Virus record (IMG/VR): IMGVR_UViG_3300030520_000040
Span: 1-46,729 of that record
Reading direction: 5' to 3' (one strand)
DNA length: 46,729 nucleotides
DNA from: a virus
The notes under the pieces are model-generated. The model was given only the letters and a program-made list of their open reading frames with translations. It had not been told where the DNA came from and made no database searches. A program made the translations under genes and the position numbers. Positions 7,174 to 14,626 of the stretch are shown piece after piece (the first letter of the stretch is position 1; each line of letters starts with the position of its first letter).

Positions 7174-7630
7174 CCGCGGTCCCCTGCCTTCCCCATTCGG
7201 GTGTCCCGTCGCCGCCTCCGGCGAAGACGCGCGCCGCCTGCCCGCTCATGCCGAGCGGGTTGCGCGGGCTGCTGAACCTCACGTTCGCGAGCTTGGCGGA
7301 TTGGATCTGGAAGTCGATCGGCAAGCCTGTGCGTGAGGCTAGGTAGGCGCCGATCGACAAGCAGAGCAGTTCCCAGCGTTCCCGCGTCGGGCAGACGGCC
7401 GCGAATTCCTCGTCGTCGAGCATGAGGCGCACATCGACATCGCGGTACGGGCGTCCGTCGTTGCCGATGTTGGCGAAGCCTGCCGTTCCGACGAGGTAGG
7501 GGTGCTCGCCGCCGAACGCCTTCGCGACCACCTGGCACGCCTGGTCGAGATGGAACATCTGGGTGGTGGTCAGCAGGTCGGTGCGGGTCTTGTTAGGCGG
7601 GCTCAAGGTAGCCGTCCCTGATCCAGCCAT
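7160..7630 (-). CDS. Minimal nucleotidyltransferase-like protein
   Basis: 156 residues as drawn; the start is uncertain (a TTG at about 7606 or the internal Met of QMFHLDQ are alternatives). It has features of the polymerase-beta nucleotidyltransferase superfamily: LVGTAGFANIGNDGRPYRDVDVRLML, where RDxDxR supplies paired acidic residues, and GLPIDFQIQ as the later acidic strand. It ends with RNPLG, shared by a small actinophage family. It overlaps the membrane protein by 14 bases. Substrate unknown; an RNA, nucleotide or antibiotic-type target cannot be chosen from sequence. Confidence 0.65.
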   Translation of the reverse strand: MAGSGTATLSPPNKTRTDLLTTTQMFHLDQACQVVAKAFGGEHPYLVGTAGFANIGNDGRPYRDVDVRLMLDDEEFAAVCPTRERWELLCLSIGAYLASRTGLPIDFQIQSAKLANVRFSSPRNPLGMSGQAARVFAGGGDGTPEWGRQGTADEPA

Positions 7631-7886
7631 GCCACGGGGCCCGCTCGTCGAGGTCGTTGATCGACGGGTGAACGGTCAGCCTCGGCGCTTCCCCGGTCAC
7701 GGTCCACAGCAGGCCGCTCCCGTGCGCCGGGATGCAGGTGTACCAGATGCCCCTGTTCGGCAGGACGATCGCGTAGCAGGCCCCGCCGTGGTTGGCGTCA
7801 TGGTCGTGGTCGTGCCACATGTCGCCGGGTTCGAGGCGGCGGCCGGGCTCGTCGGGGTCGACGATGCGGAGCGGGACGCCGGTCAC
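7593..7886 (-). CDS. Small DUF6527-like protein of the lysis region
   Basis: 97 residues with DPDEPGRRLEPGDMWHDHDHD near the N-terminus, then YAIVLPNRGIWYT, LWTVTGEAPRLTVHPSI and WHGWIRDGYLEPA. The LPN, WTVTGEAP-LTVHPS and WHGWIRDG blocks recall DUF6527-type phage proteins. The His/Asp cluster HDHDHD may bind metal. It is ATGA-coupled to the PLD-like gene upstream and overlaps the nucleotidyltransferase-like gene downstream. Function unknown. Confidence 0.65.
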   Translation of the reverse strand: MTGVPLRIVDPDEPGRRLEPGDMWHDHDHDANHGGACYAIVLPNRGIWYTCIPAHGSGLLWTVTGEAPRLTVHPSINDLDERAPWHGWIRDGYLEPA

Positions 7887-8431
7887 CGCGCCGCCGCCTT
7901 GGCCGCCGCAGCGGTGAGCATCGACTCGTGGATCAGGTCTATCTTCGCCCGCGCGTCCGCCGCCCTCACCGGGTCGCGGCGCACGGTCAGCTCGTTGTCC
8001 TGAAGCGACTCGCCCGCCGTTGACCAGTTCGTCGAGCCGGTTACCCGGTCGGTTCCGTCGATGACCGCGACCTTGAGGTGCATGATCCGGTGGCGTTCGC
8101 TTTGCCCGATCGCGACGGAGTTCGACGGGAACCCCGACTTGGCGAGGATCGCCCGCTCGTGCACCCCGCCGGCCTGCGATGAGTCGAGGGTCAGCGACAC
8201 GTAGCAGTTCTTGTCGTCGAGCCGGTCGTGGACCGCCGCCGCGAGATCGTCATCAGCGAACCCGTACATCGCGAGCACGAGACTGTGGGTAGCGGAGCGG
8301 ACCATCGTCACCAGCACGCCGTGCAGATCGTCGTCTGGAGCCCAGAACGTGTACTCGTCCGGGGACTGGCCTGGCGGCCACGGGCCGCGCTTGCGGAACC
8401 CGGCGATCGCGGACAGGTCAGCCAGCGCCAT
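7883..8431 (-). CDS. Phospholipase D-like phosphodiesterase (single HKD motif)
   Basis: 182 residues. The catalytic signature is visible as MHLKVAVIDGTDRVTGSTNWS: H-x-K-x4-D followed by G-S-T-N. Upstream blocks SATHSLVLAMYGFADDDL and GVHERAILAKSG are typical of small Nuc/BfiI-like PLD proteins that work as dimers with one HKD each. These enzymes cleave phosphodiester bonds of DNA or phospholipid. In a lysis cassette a membrane role is conceivable, but nuclease activity is equally likely. The family call is strong, the substrate open. Confidence 0.8.
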   Translation of the reverse strand: MALADLSAIAGFRKRGPWPPGQSPDEYTFWAPDDDLHGVLVTMVRSATHSLVLAMYGFADDDLAAAVHDRLDDKNCYVSLTLDSSQAGGVHERAILAKSGFPSNSVAIGQSERHRIMHLKVAVIDGTDRVTGSTNWSTAGESLQDNELTVRRDPVRAADARAKIDLIHESMLTAAAAKAAAR

Positions 8432-8440
8432 GCCGCCTCC

Positions 8441-8779
8441 TCACTTCAGGACGAGCTGGAGAACGCCGATGATCACGACGGCGAGGGCGATGAGGGTCGG
8501 CCAGATCCACCGCCGCCAGTCGATGCCGTCGCGGCGGTGCTTCTCCTCGACCCGCTCCCGCTCGGCCCGCTCCCGGTCCCGGTCCTCGACCGCCTTGACG
8601 CGGATGTCCAGGGCGAGAAGGTCGGACTTCTCGGCCTTCGTGTCGGCCTGCCGGGAGAGCTGCTGCTCGATGCGGTCGAGCTGCTGCTGCATCTGGTTGC
8701 GGAGGGCGACGATCTCCGCCCGGAGATCGGAGACCAAATCGCGAACCGTGTACGAGACCGAGGGGCCTTCGTCGGGCAC
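8441..8779 (-). CDS. Coiled-coil small membrane protein, holin/spanin-like
   Basis: 112 residues. Residues 10-85 are a charged coiled coil (VRDLVSDLRAEIVALRNQMQ and then DIRVKAVEDRDRERAERE). A single C-terminal transmembrane helix follows after WRRWIWP (TLIALAVVIIGVLQLVLK). The N-out/C-anchored layout resembles small phage membrane proteins next to holins. It is the first gene of the lysis cassette, 58 bases downstream of the propeller tail protein. A lysis role is inferred from position. Confidence 0.6.
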   Translation of the reverse strand: MPDEGPSVSYTVRDLVSDLRAEIVALRNQMQQQLDRIEQQLSRQADTKAEKSDLLALDIRVKAVEDRDRERAERERVEEKHRRDGIDWRRWIWPTLIALAVVIIGVLQLVLK

Positions 8780-8837
8780 AGGCTGCCTCCCCGGGAGGGT
8801 AGATTCCGGCCATGACCACGCCAGCCGGCTGCCGGCC

Positions 8838-10727
8838 CTAGGCCAGCTGGGCGAGCCCGGTCACCTGCCCGGCGGTGTTGTACCCGATCTGCGTGACAGC
8901 GGGGAGCATCGTCCCGTCGGCGAACACCGTGGCCTCGCAGAGCCCGAGGAGCTGCCCGTACGCGCCGCCGTAGACCATGCTCGTGATCCGCGCGCCGGCG
9001 TCCTCCCAGGTGTGGATGACCTGCCCGCCGGGGGTCTGGTCGAAAACCCCGGCGATCACCGCGTACCCGTCCGGCTGGCCGGTCCACGACCCGCCGCCGG
9101 CCGGCCGGGTCTGCGCCGCGGTGGGGAGCGCGGACGGGTCAAGGCCGGCGGAGGTGTAGTCGTTGAGGTCCCCGCCGTCCTGGTGGAGCAGGAGGTGATA
9201 CGTCCCGCCGGCGGTGAGGCCCGTCGCGGGAAGCGGGACGGAGACCATCGGCACCGGGACCAGGGGGATCGTGTCGTAGCTGGTGAGGTGGAGGTTGAAG
9301 ACCTCCCACGACCCGACGGAGGAGCCCTGGAAGCACGCCGTCTGCCACACGCCGCTGCCTGAGTAGTCGAGCATCGCCTGCCATGCGGGGGCGGGGCCGT
9401 CGGGGGTCACTGTCAGCGCCTGCGCGTAGGGGGTGCCGGCGCCGCCCGTCGTGGTCCCGCTGGTGATCGCCATCGCGTTCCCTGTGACGGCGAGGTTCCA
9501 GCCTGGCGAGAAGGCGTAGGCGGGGTACGGCAGGGCCGGCCCCGGCTGCCAGCCGGCGAGGGACCCGTCGGGCTTGATCAGCGAGTACCAGACCGCGGTC
9601 TGGGCGGTCCCGCTGGCGTTCACGCCGCCGGCGACGATCAGCCACCCGTTCAGGGCGGCGACGTAGGGGCTGCTGACCGCCGCAGGGAGCGGCGGGGCCG
9701 CCGTCCACGACTGGATCTGGCCGTTGACGGCGCTCGCGTACCAGACGGCGGCGGTGGACGTGGCGCTGGCGTCCGTGGTGTTGCCGCCCGCGACGTACGC
9801 GAAGCTCCCCGACGTCGCCATGCCGCCGGAGACGACCGCGGCGGGGAGCGCCGTCTGCGCGGTCCACGCCCCCACCGTCCCGGTCGACGGGTCCCAGGAC
9901 GCGGTCCACACGGCGGCGAAGCGGCTCGCGCCGGCGGCCCCGCCGGCGAAGACGACGGTGTCGGCGGTGGCGGCGGCCATCGCCAGGAAGGCGGCCTGCG
10001 GCACCGACGGCTGCGGGATGGGCCCGGACACGGCGCCCCCGCCGAGGTAGGAGATCGTCGCCACGGTCGCCACGGCCGCGGACGCCGTCGCGTCGAAGCC
10101 GCCGAGCAGGATCGTGTAGTTCCCGCTGGTGACGGGGGTGGCGTAGTTCCCGGAGCCGTTCAGGCTGACGGCCGGCTGCGTCCAGGGGGCGCTCGCCCCC
10201 GCGCCGAGCATCATCGTGTTGCCCTGCGCGGTCGCGAGAGGGCCGCCCGTCCCCAGGCCGGACGGGGCGGCGAGCTGGGCGAGCCATGAGCCGGGGACCC
10301 GGGCCGAGGCGATGACCGCCCCCGGGTAGCCGCCGGAGTCGGCGCACAACGACACGGTGACGTCGGCGCCGTTCCCCGCCGGCGACAGGGGCAGCGTCAC
10401 CCGGCCGATCGCCGTCTTCCCGCCCGGCATCGCGAACGGCTGGTCGACGTCGGAGACGCCGAGGTTCACCCAGTCGACCCCGTTGTAGTCGGCGGCCCCG
10501 GACGGGGTGACGATCTGCGCCCCGGCGTAGACCGGGGTGATCGCGTGGGAGGCGAGGAACTGGGCGATCTGCGAGGCGTAGTTCGGGGCGTCGGAGTCGC
10601 CCGGCAGCCCGGTGCGGGCGGCGAGCCAGACGGGGCCGATGGTGGACGGCAGCCCGGCCTCGTCGAGGACCTCGCCGCCGGCCTCGTCGAGGATCGCGAA
10701 GCCGGACTCGTCGGTGATGACGGCCAT
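8838..10727 (-). CDS. Tail fiber-like protein with inserted Kelch-type beta-propeller
   Basis: 629 residues. Residues 33-75 (WLAARTGLPGDS onward, QIAQFLASHAITPVYAGAQ) and the C-terminal 110 residues (YAVIAGVFDQTPGGQ, TWEDAGARITSMVYGG) match the ends of the adjacent 243-residue protein. Between them, about residues 215-430 hold repeating blades with VVFAGG, FAYVAGG and WLIVAGG strands alternating with AVW and GAW/SWTAxxxLP segments, as in Kelch propellers. Such propellers usually bind ligands, so this may be a receptor-facing tail protein. Function is inferred from architecture. Confidence 0.75.
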   Translation of the reverse strand: MAVITDESGFAILDEAGGEVLDEAGLPSTIGPVWLAARTGLPGDSDAPNYASQIAQFLASHAITPVYAGAQIVTPSGAADYNGVDWVNLGVSDVDQPFAMPGGKTAIGRVTLPLSPAGNGADVTVSLCADSGGYPGAVIASARVPGSWLAQLAAPSGLGTGGPLATAQGNTMMLGAGASAPWTQPAVSLNGSGNYATPVTSGNYTILLGGFDATASAAVATVATISYLGGGAVSGPIPQPSVPQAAFLAMAAATADTVVFAGGAAGASRFAAVWTASWDPSTGTVGAWTAQTALPAAVVSGGMATSGSFAYVAGGNTTDASATSTAAVWYASAVNGQIQSWTAAPPLPAAVSSPYVAALNGWLIVAGGVNASGTAQTAVWYSLIKPDGSLAGWQPGPALPYPAYAFSPGWNLAVTGNAMAITSGTTTGGAGTPYAQALTVTPDGPAPAWQAMLDYSGSGVWQTACFQGSSVGSWEVFNLHLTSYDTIPLVPVPMVSVPLPATGLTAGGTYHLLLHQDGGDLNDYTSAGLDPSALPTAAQTRPAGGGSWTGQPDGYAVIAGVFDQTPGGQVIHTWEDAGARITSMVYGGAYGQLLGLCEATVFADGTMLPAVTQIGYNTAGQVTGLAQLA

Positions 10728-10737
10728 CAGCGCCGCC

Positions 10738-11295
10738 TCAGGCCAGCCGCGTGAAGGTGCTACCGTACGTCGTCAGGCCTTGTCCTGCCGACGACGCGGC
10801 GAACTCGTGGCTGATCGCGATCGTGTCCGAGGCGGCGAACGCGATCCCGGTGGCGACGGTGCCGGTGATCGGGGCGCCTGTCGCGTCGATCACCCCGGAG
10901 TTAAGCGTGTTGTCGTTGATGGCCCCCGCGAGGTGCAGCCGGCAGGTGGTCGCCGACGCGACCCGGACCGTCAGCCGCAGCCACCCGTTGACGCTGTCGC
11001 CGGAGGAGGCGCCCGATGCGAACACCGCCCCGATCGTCGCGAGCAGCGTGCTGGTCCCTGCGATGTCGCCGTACAGCCTAAGCTGCTCCGCGCCCCAGGT
11101 GCCGTTGAACTCCGTCGCGAGCTCGTACGCCTGCGGCGATGTCGGCGTGCCCGGCAGCGCGGACCACTGCTTAGTGAGAGCCATCGCGGTGGTGACGTTG
11201 CCCGGGGCGATCGTCGAGGCGTCCGTCTGCGCGAAGGCGGGGATCCCGGGGCCGGACAGCTGGGCGAGGAGCAGCAGCTCGATGGTGGAGGCCAC
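10738..11295 (-). CDS. Minor tail or virion surface protein
   Basis: 185 residues from GTG at 11295 (VASTIELLLLAQL). The sequence is Thr/Ala/Gly-rich with alternating hydrophobic positions (WGAEQLRLYGDIAG, GWLRLTVRVASATTCRLHLAGAI), suggesting an all-beta sandwich. It lies between the two paralogous tail proteins with gaps of 10 and 3 bases, so it is part of the same transcription unit. No catalytic motif is seen. The call as a tail structural protein rests on position and composition. Confidence 0.65.
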   Translation of the reverse strand: MASTIELLLLAQLSGPGIPAFAQTDASTIAPGNVTTAMALTKQWSALPGTPTSPQAYELATEFNGTWGAEQLRLYGDIAGTSTLLATIGAVFASGASSGDSVNGWLRLTVRVASATTCRLHLAGAINDNTLNSGVIDATGAPITGTVATGIAFAASDTIAISHEFAASSAGQGLTTYGSTFTRLA

Positions 11296-11298
11296 GGG

Positions 11299-12030
11299 TC
11301 ACGCCACCCCTGTCAGCAGGCCGTCAGTCCAGGTCAGGGTCCGGTTCGAGGCGGTGTACCCGGCGGCGGACTGCCCGGTCGTGTAGTCGCCGATCGACGT
11401 CAGCTGCCCGCCGGAGTCGTAGCCGAGGCTCGTCCAGCGCGCCCCGGAGTCCTCCCAGGTGCCCGCCAGCGGCAGGACCGGGGACTGGTCGTAGACGGCG
11501 TACAGCAGCCCGTAGGCCTGCGCCGACCATGACGTCCCGTTCGTCGACGTCGACGCGCCGGAAGTCTGGTTGCTTTTGGACCAGGTGAAGTAGTCCGACG
11601 CGTCCCCGGCCGCGGCGGCGACGATCCAGTACGTGGTGCTGGCCGTGAGCGCCGTGACGGGCAGCATCACCTGCACGGCGGTCGCGGTGCCGGTCAGGAA
11701 CTCCTTCGGCAGCGATGTGGACGCCAGGGCCGTCCCGCTCGGCGCCCCGGCCGAGGTCGCCTGGACGCTGACGGACAGCGGCGCCGGGGTCCCCGTCACC
11801 TTCGCGGTCAGGACGACGTAGCCGACGGCGGTCTGGCCGGAGGTCGTGGCGAACGACTGGGCGATGTAAAGCCCGTCGCTGTTCACCCCGCCGCTCCCGG
11901 CGGTGCCCTGGACGGCCTGCTCTGCGGCCGTGTAAAGGTAGGTCACGGCGTGGGTCGCGAGGAACTGGTTGACCTGGCCGGCGTACGCGTCGTATCCGGT
12001 GGTCGCGCCTAGCCATGCCGGGGTGGGCAA
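11299..12030 (-). CDS. Tail fiber-like protein, short paralog of the propeller protein
   Basis: 243 residues from a TTG start at 12030 (TPAWLGATTGYDAYA). N-terminal AGQVNQFLATHAVTYLYTAAEQ and C-terminal AVYDQSPVLPLAGTWEDSGARWTS correspond to the two ends of the 629-residue gene downstream, but there is no propeller in between. The middle shows a carbohydrate-binding-like beta sandwich (GQTAVGYVVLTAKVTG, PLSVSVQATSAGAPSG). Probably a tail tip or fiber element. A decayed selfish gene lies immediately upstream. Confidence 0.7.
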   Translation of the reverse strand: MPTPAWLGATTGYDAYAGQVNQFLATHAVTYLYTAAEQAVQGTAGSGGVNSDGLYIAQSFATTSGQTAVGYVVLTAKVTGTPAPLSVSVQATSAGAPSGTALASTSLPKEFLTGTATAVQVMLPVTALTASTTYWIVAAAAGDASDYFTWSKSNQTSGASTSTNGTSWSAQAYGLLYAVYDQSPVLPLAGTWEDSGARWTSLGYDSGGQLTSIGDYTTGQSAAGYTASNRTLTWTDGLLTGVA

Positions 12031-12055
12031 AGCTCACCCCCAGGGCGGTAATGCG

Positions 12056-12419
12056 CTAGGCGGCCTGCTGACGATTCAGGTCGACGAGGAAGCGGTAATA
12101 GTCGGCGGCAACCTGCGGGCGCGGGAACTTCTGTCCGTGCTCCCAGCGTCATAGCGCCGACGCGGCAACGCCAAGTTCGCCTGCGACTGTAGGCCTTGAC
12201 ATGCCGGAGGCCTCGCGGAGGGCGAGCGCGCGGCCGGACTCTATCCAGTGCCGGAGTTCGTCCAGCTGCGCAGTCGCGAGCCGCGTCCCCGACGCGATCT
12301 CCCGCGCAGCGTCTTCCGCACGCTGCCGGGCGTGATGCCGCCGCGTTATCGCGCGCCGGCACTCCTTGCACTCGCGGGCCCCGTCCGGCGAGGTTCGGCC
12401 GCGCCCCCGGGCAGTTCAC
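12056..12419 (-). pseudogene. Broken zinc-ribbon/HTH DNA-binding gene
   Basis: One frame from GTG 12419 begins VNCPGARPNLAGRGP, then homologous-looking sequence continues in another frame with RECKECRRAITRRHHARQRAED, so a frameshift is implied. Further on, a helix-turn-helix is readable: SGMSRPTVAGELGVAASAL, an in-frame TGA, then RWEHGQKFPRPQVAADYYRF and LVDLNRQQAA ending at TAG 12056. The TGA replaces what is normally Arg just before RWE. One frameshift plus one nonsense codon mark this as an inactive transcription factor-like gene. It carries the same promoter leader as the HNH cassettes. Confidence 0.65.
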
Positions 12420-12424
12420 AGCTG

Positions 12425-12456
12425 TCGCGGGGGGTCCTTACGTCGAACATTCTATC
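12425..12456 (-). promoter_or_regulatory. Promoter and conserved leader of selfish cassette (copy B)
   Basis: On the minus strand TAGAAT (12449-12454) is followed by GTTCGACG and TAAGGACCC, then CCCGCGAC. The same order, TATACT-TTTCGATG-TAAGGTCCC and TATAAT-TAGC-TAAAGGTCCCCGCGAC, precedes the HNH genes starting at 46370 and 19768. The AT-rich block contrasts with the GC-rich surroundings. It now drives only a broken gene. Confidence 0.5.
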
Positions 12457-12480
12457 GTATCCGACTTGTGTGCGGTTAAC

Positions 12481-13023
12481 TTATGGTCCGAGTAGTAGCG
12501 CTATTTCCAGCAACAACGTGTCCGTGGTCGGGACCGTAATGACCGGACTGAAGGCCCAGTGGTCGAGCAGCGTCCCCGACCCTGCGGCGGAAGTCCCCCC
12601 GGCGAAAGCCCCCGCCTCGGTGACGGTCCACGTGACGAGCTGCTGCGGGAAGTAGAAAAGCCAGGTCGCCTCGGCGGCGATCGAGGGGGTCGCGGGGGAT
12701 GGCGCGCCGGCCCCGACGGTCTGCCGGCCGAGCTCGGCGAACAGGGCCGTGTCCGACTCCGCCGGGGTTCCGGCCCCGCTCCCCACTGCGCCCCAGAGCG
12801 GAGTCAGGTACGTCGGGGAGGTGACGCCGAGGTTCGCCGCCTGGTCCTGGATCCCGGACCACACCAGCGCGGCGGCGAGCGCCGTGTACCCGGCGGTGCA
12901 GACGACGTTAAAGCCCTCGCGCCGGTCCCTGACCGTGCCGTCGGGGCGGACCGACGACACGGCCAGCCGGCCGGCCAGCGGGATCCCGCCGCCGTGCCTA
13001 AGCTCCAGGCGACGCTTCCCCAT
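12481..13023 (-). CDS. Minor tail protein, probably joined to the upstream frame by frameshift
   Basis: 180 residues from ATG 13023 (MGKRRLELRHGGGIPLAGR); an ATG at 13038 is also in frame. It contains a conserved tail-like segment, RREGFNVVCTAGYTALAAALVWSGIQDQA, and a C-terminal beta region WLFYFPQQLVTWTVTEAGAF with GTLLDHWAFSP. The upstream reading frame from 13208 overlaps it, and the overlap starts at a run of seven G (13030-13036), which would allow a -1 shift producing one longer protein. It could instead be an independent gene. Tail-structural role by position. Confidence 0.65.
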   Translation of the reverse strand: MGKRRLELRHGGGIPLAGRLAVSSVRPDGTVRDRREGFNVVCTAGYTALAAALVWSGIQDQAANLGVTSPTYLTPLWGAVGSGAGTPAESDTALFAELGRQTVGAGAPSPATPSIAAEATWLFYFPQQLVTWTVTEAGAFAGGTSAAGSGTLLDHWAFSPVITVPTTDTLLLEIALLLGP

Positions 13024-13208
13024 TCGCCGCCCCCCCATGTCGGGTTGGCCCCCGCGGTGGCCGTCACGGAGTCGGCCATGGCCATCGCGTCGTCAGCCTC
13101 GCCGATGTAGCCGACCCCGGAGACGCTGGTGTCGGTGTCGCCGATGGCCTGCTGCTGGATCGTGTTGAGCACGTCGGCGAGGGTGCTCGGACGGAAGACT
13201 CCCGGCAC
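12804..13208 (-). CDS. N-terminal tail-protein frame overlapping the next gene
   Basis: GTG at 13208 starts VPGVFRPSTLADVLNTIQQQ, continuing to TATAGANPTWGGGEWG near residue 64, all of which looks like real protein sequence. Beyond that the frame becomes Arg/Pro/Ser-rich antisense-like sequence up to a stop at 12804, while the neighbouring frame reads sensibly. So the true product probably either shifts frame at the G7 tract (13030-13036) or is a short protein with a poor tail. Only the first 64 residues are well supported. Confidence 0.45.
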   Translation of the reverse strand: MPGVFRPSTLADVLNTIQQQAIGDTDTSVSGVGYIGEADDAMAMADSVTATAGANPTWGGGEWGSVAWSLGTAAGSRWPAGWPCRRSAPTARSGTGARALTSSAPPGTRRSPPRWCGPGSRTRRRTSASPPRRT

Positions 13209-13221
13209 GCGCGGCCTCCCG

Positions 13222-14604
13222 TCAGAGCCTGACGCCGGTCGGCTGCAGCTGCCGGTAGCCGCCCTCGCCGAACGTGATGGTGTTCGCGGTGCAGATGAAG
13301 GTGCCGTTCACCCCGAGGGCCCATGACCGCTGCGAGTCGGGGATGAACCGGTTCACGTAGGTGAACGTGTCGCCTGCGCGGACCCAGCCGAGGAAGTCCT
13401 CGCTGGTGTTGAAGGCGCACTTCTCGGCCGCGAACGCGTACTCCTGCCGCTCCTGCTGCGCTCTCGCCAGCGCCATCGGGGCGGTCGTCAGCGTCGTGTC
13501 GGAGATGAACTCGGCGAAGACGCCGCCGTTCGGCCCGGAGTAGGTGGCGACCGAGCTGTAGTCGGTGGCCTGCGCGACGACCGGCACCGAGTAGGAGTAC
13601 CAGCACTCGATGACGTTCCCGGCGCCGGGAGGGGCCGAGGACCACAGGAAGTACTGGCCGAACGCGTTCTGCTGGACGGACCACCCGGACGGGGACGCGG
13701 TCCCGGGCGTCACCGACGTCACGGTCTGGCTGGCGCCGCCGACCTTCAGCGTCGGCGTCCCGCTGACGGTGTAGCGGAGCGGCCATCCCTGCTGGGCCCC
13801 GTCGGCGAGCCACACGTCCGTCGCGGGCCCCGACGTGGGCTGCGCGATCGTCTGAGTGCTGCCCTGGACGAGGACCTTGTTGTGGACCGCCGTCCCGTCC
13901 CACTCGTAGTTGTTCGTGTTGTCGAGCAGCATGTGACCTTGGGTGGTCGATCCGCCGACGGTGGGGGTGGTGGTGAACGTGACCCCGGAGTCGACCGCCG
14001 TGGACGCGTCGAAAAAGTGGAGCCGCCGGTACTCGTCGACGTACCACCCGTACGGGGTCGACGCGCCGGCCAAGGTCGCCAGTTTCCGCCACGCGTCCGA
14101 CAGCGACCCGTAGTTCAGGATCAGGTTCGGCAGGACCGGGCCCGGGGCGACGAACCCGCCGTCGGCGACCTTCGCCGCGCTGATCCCGCAGTTCGCCTGG
14201 GCGGTCAGGTCGACGATCACCTGGTCGGCGGTCAGCCCGTTGAACACCCCGTGCACGATCGCGTTGTCCGCGTAGAACGTGAAATCCGTGCAGTTGAGCG
14301 TCCACTCGTTCCGCGTCGGGCCCGTCGGGCTCAGGTTCGGGTCGTTGACCACCCCGGCGAACAGCGTCTTACCGCAGTTCCCGTCGTACAGCGACACGAG
14401 GGTCATCGGCTCGACGTACGCGAGGTTGGGCGACCCTGAGTACTCGTCGACCAGCGGGAACGAGGCCGTGTCGCCCTGGCGGCCGAAGTTCTGCGTGATC
14501 GTGAAATCGTTGCTGTGACCCTCGTAGGCGAGCAGGGACTGGTACTGGGCCGGCGACCCGCCCGGCGGCGTGAGGGTGAGGGTCAGGTCCGGGCTGGCGA
14601 CCAC
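13222..14604 (-). CDS. Tail hub / baseplate protein following the tape measure
   Basis: 460 residues from GTG 14604 (VASPDLTLTLTPPGG). It has the character of gp27/Tal-type hub proteins: beta-barrel sections (FTITQNFGRQGDTASFPLVDEY, EWTLNCTDFTFYADNAIVHG), a helical segment with ISAAKVADGGFVAPG and SDAWRKLATLAGASTPYGWYVD, and a C-terminal beta domain ending GGYRQLQPTGVRL. It comes directly after the tape measure gene (22-base gap), where distal tail or hub proteins normally sit. No peptidase motif is evident. Exact hub versus distal-tail role is not resolved. Confidence 0.7.
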   Translation of the reverse strand: MVASPDLTLTLTPPGGSPAQYQSLLAYEGHSNDFTITQNFGRQGDTASFPLVDEYSGSPNLAYVEPMTLVSLYDGNCGKTLFAGVVNDPNLSPTGPTRNEWTLNCTDFTFYADNAIVHGVFNGLTADQVIVDLTAQANCGISAAKVADGGFVAPGPVLPNLILNYGSLSDAWRKLATLAGASTPYGWYVDEYRRLHFFDASTAVDSGVTFTTTPTVGGSTTQGHMLLDNTNNYEWDGTAVHNKVLVQGSTQTIAQPTSGPATDVWLADGAQQGWPLRYTVSGTPTLKVGGASQTVTSVTPGTASPSGWSVQQNAFGQYFLWSSAPPGAGNVIECWYSYSVPVVAQATDYSSVATYSGPNGGVFAEFISDTTLTTAPMALARAQQERQEYAFAAEKCAFNTSEDFLGWVRAGDTFTYVNRFIPDSQRSWALGVNGTFICTANTITFGEGGYRQLQPTGVRL

Positions 14605-14626
14605 GCGGACCCCCTCGCCCGGCGCG

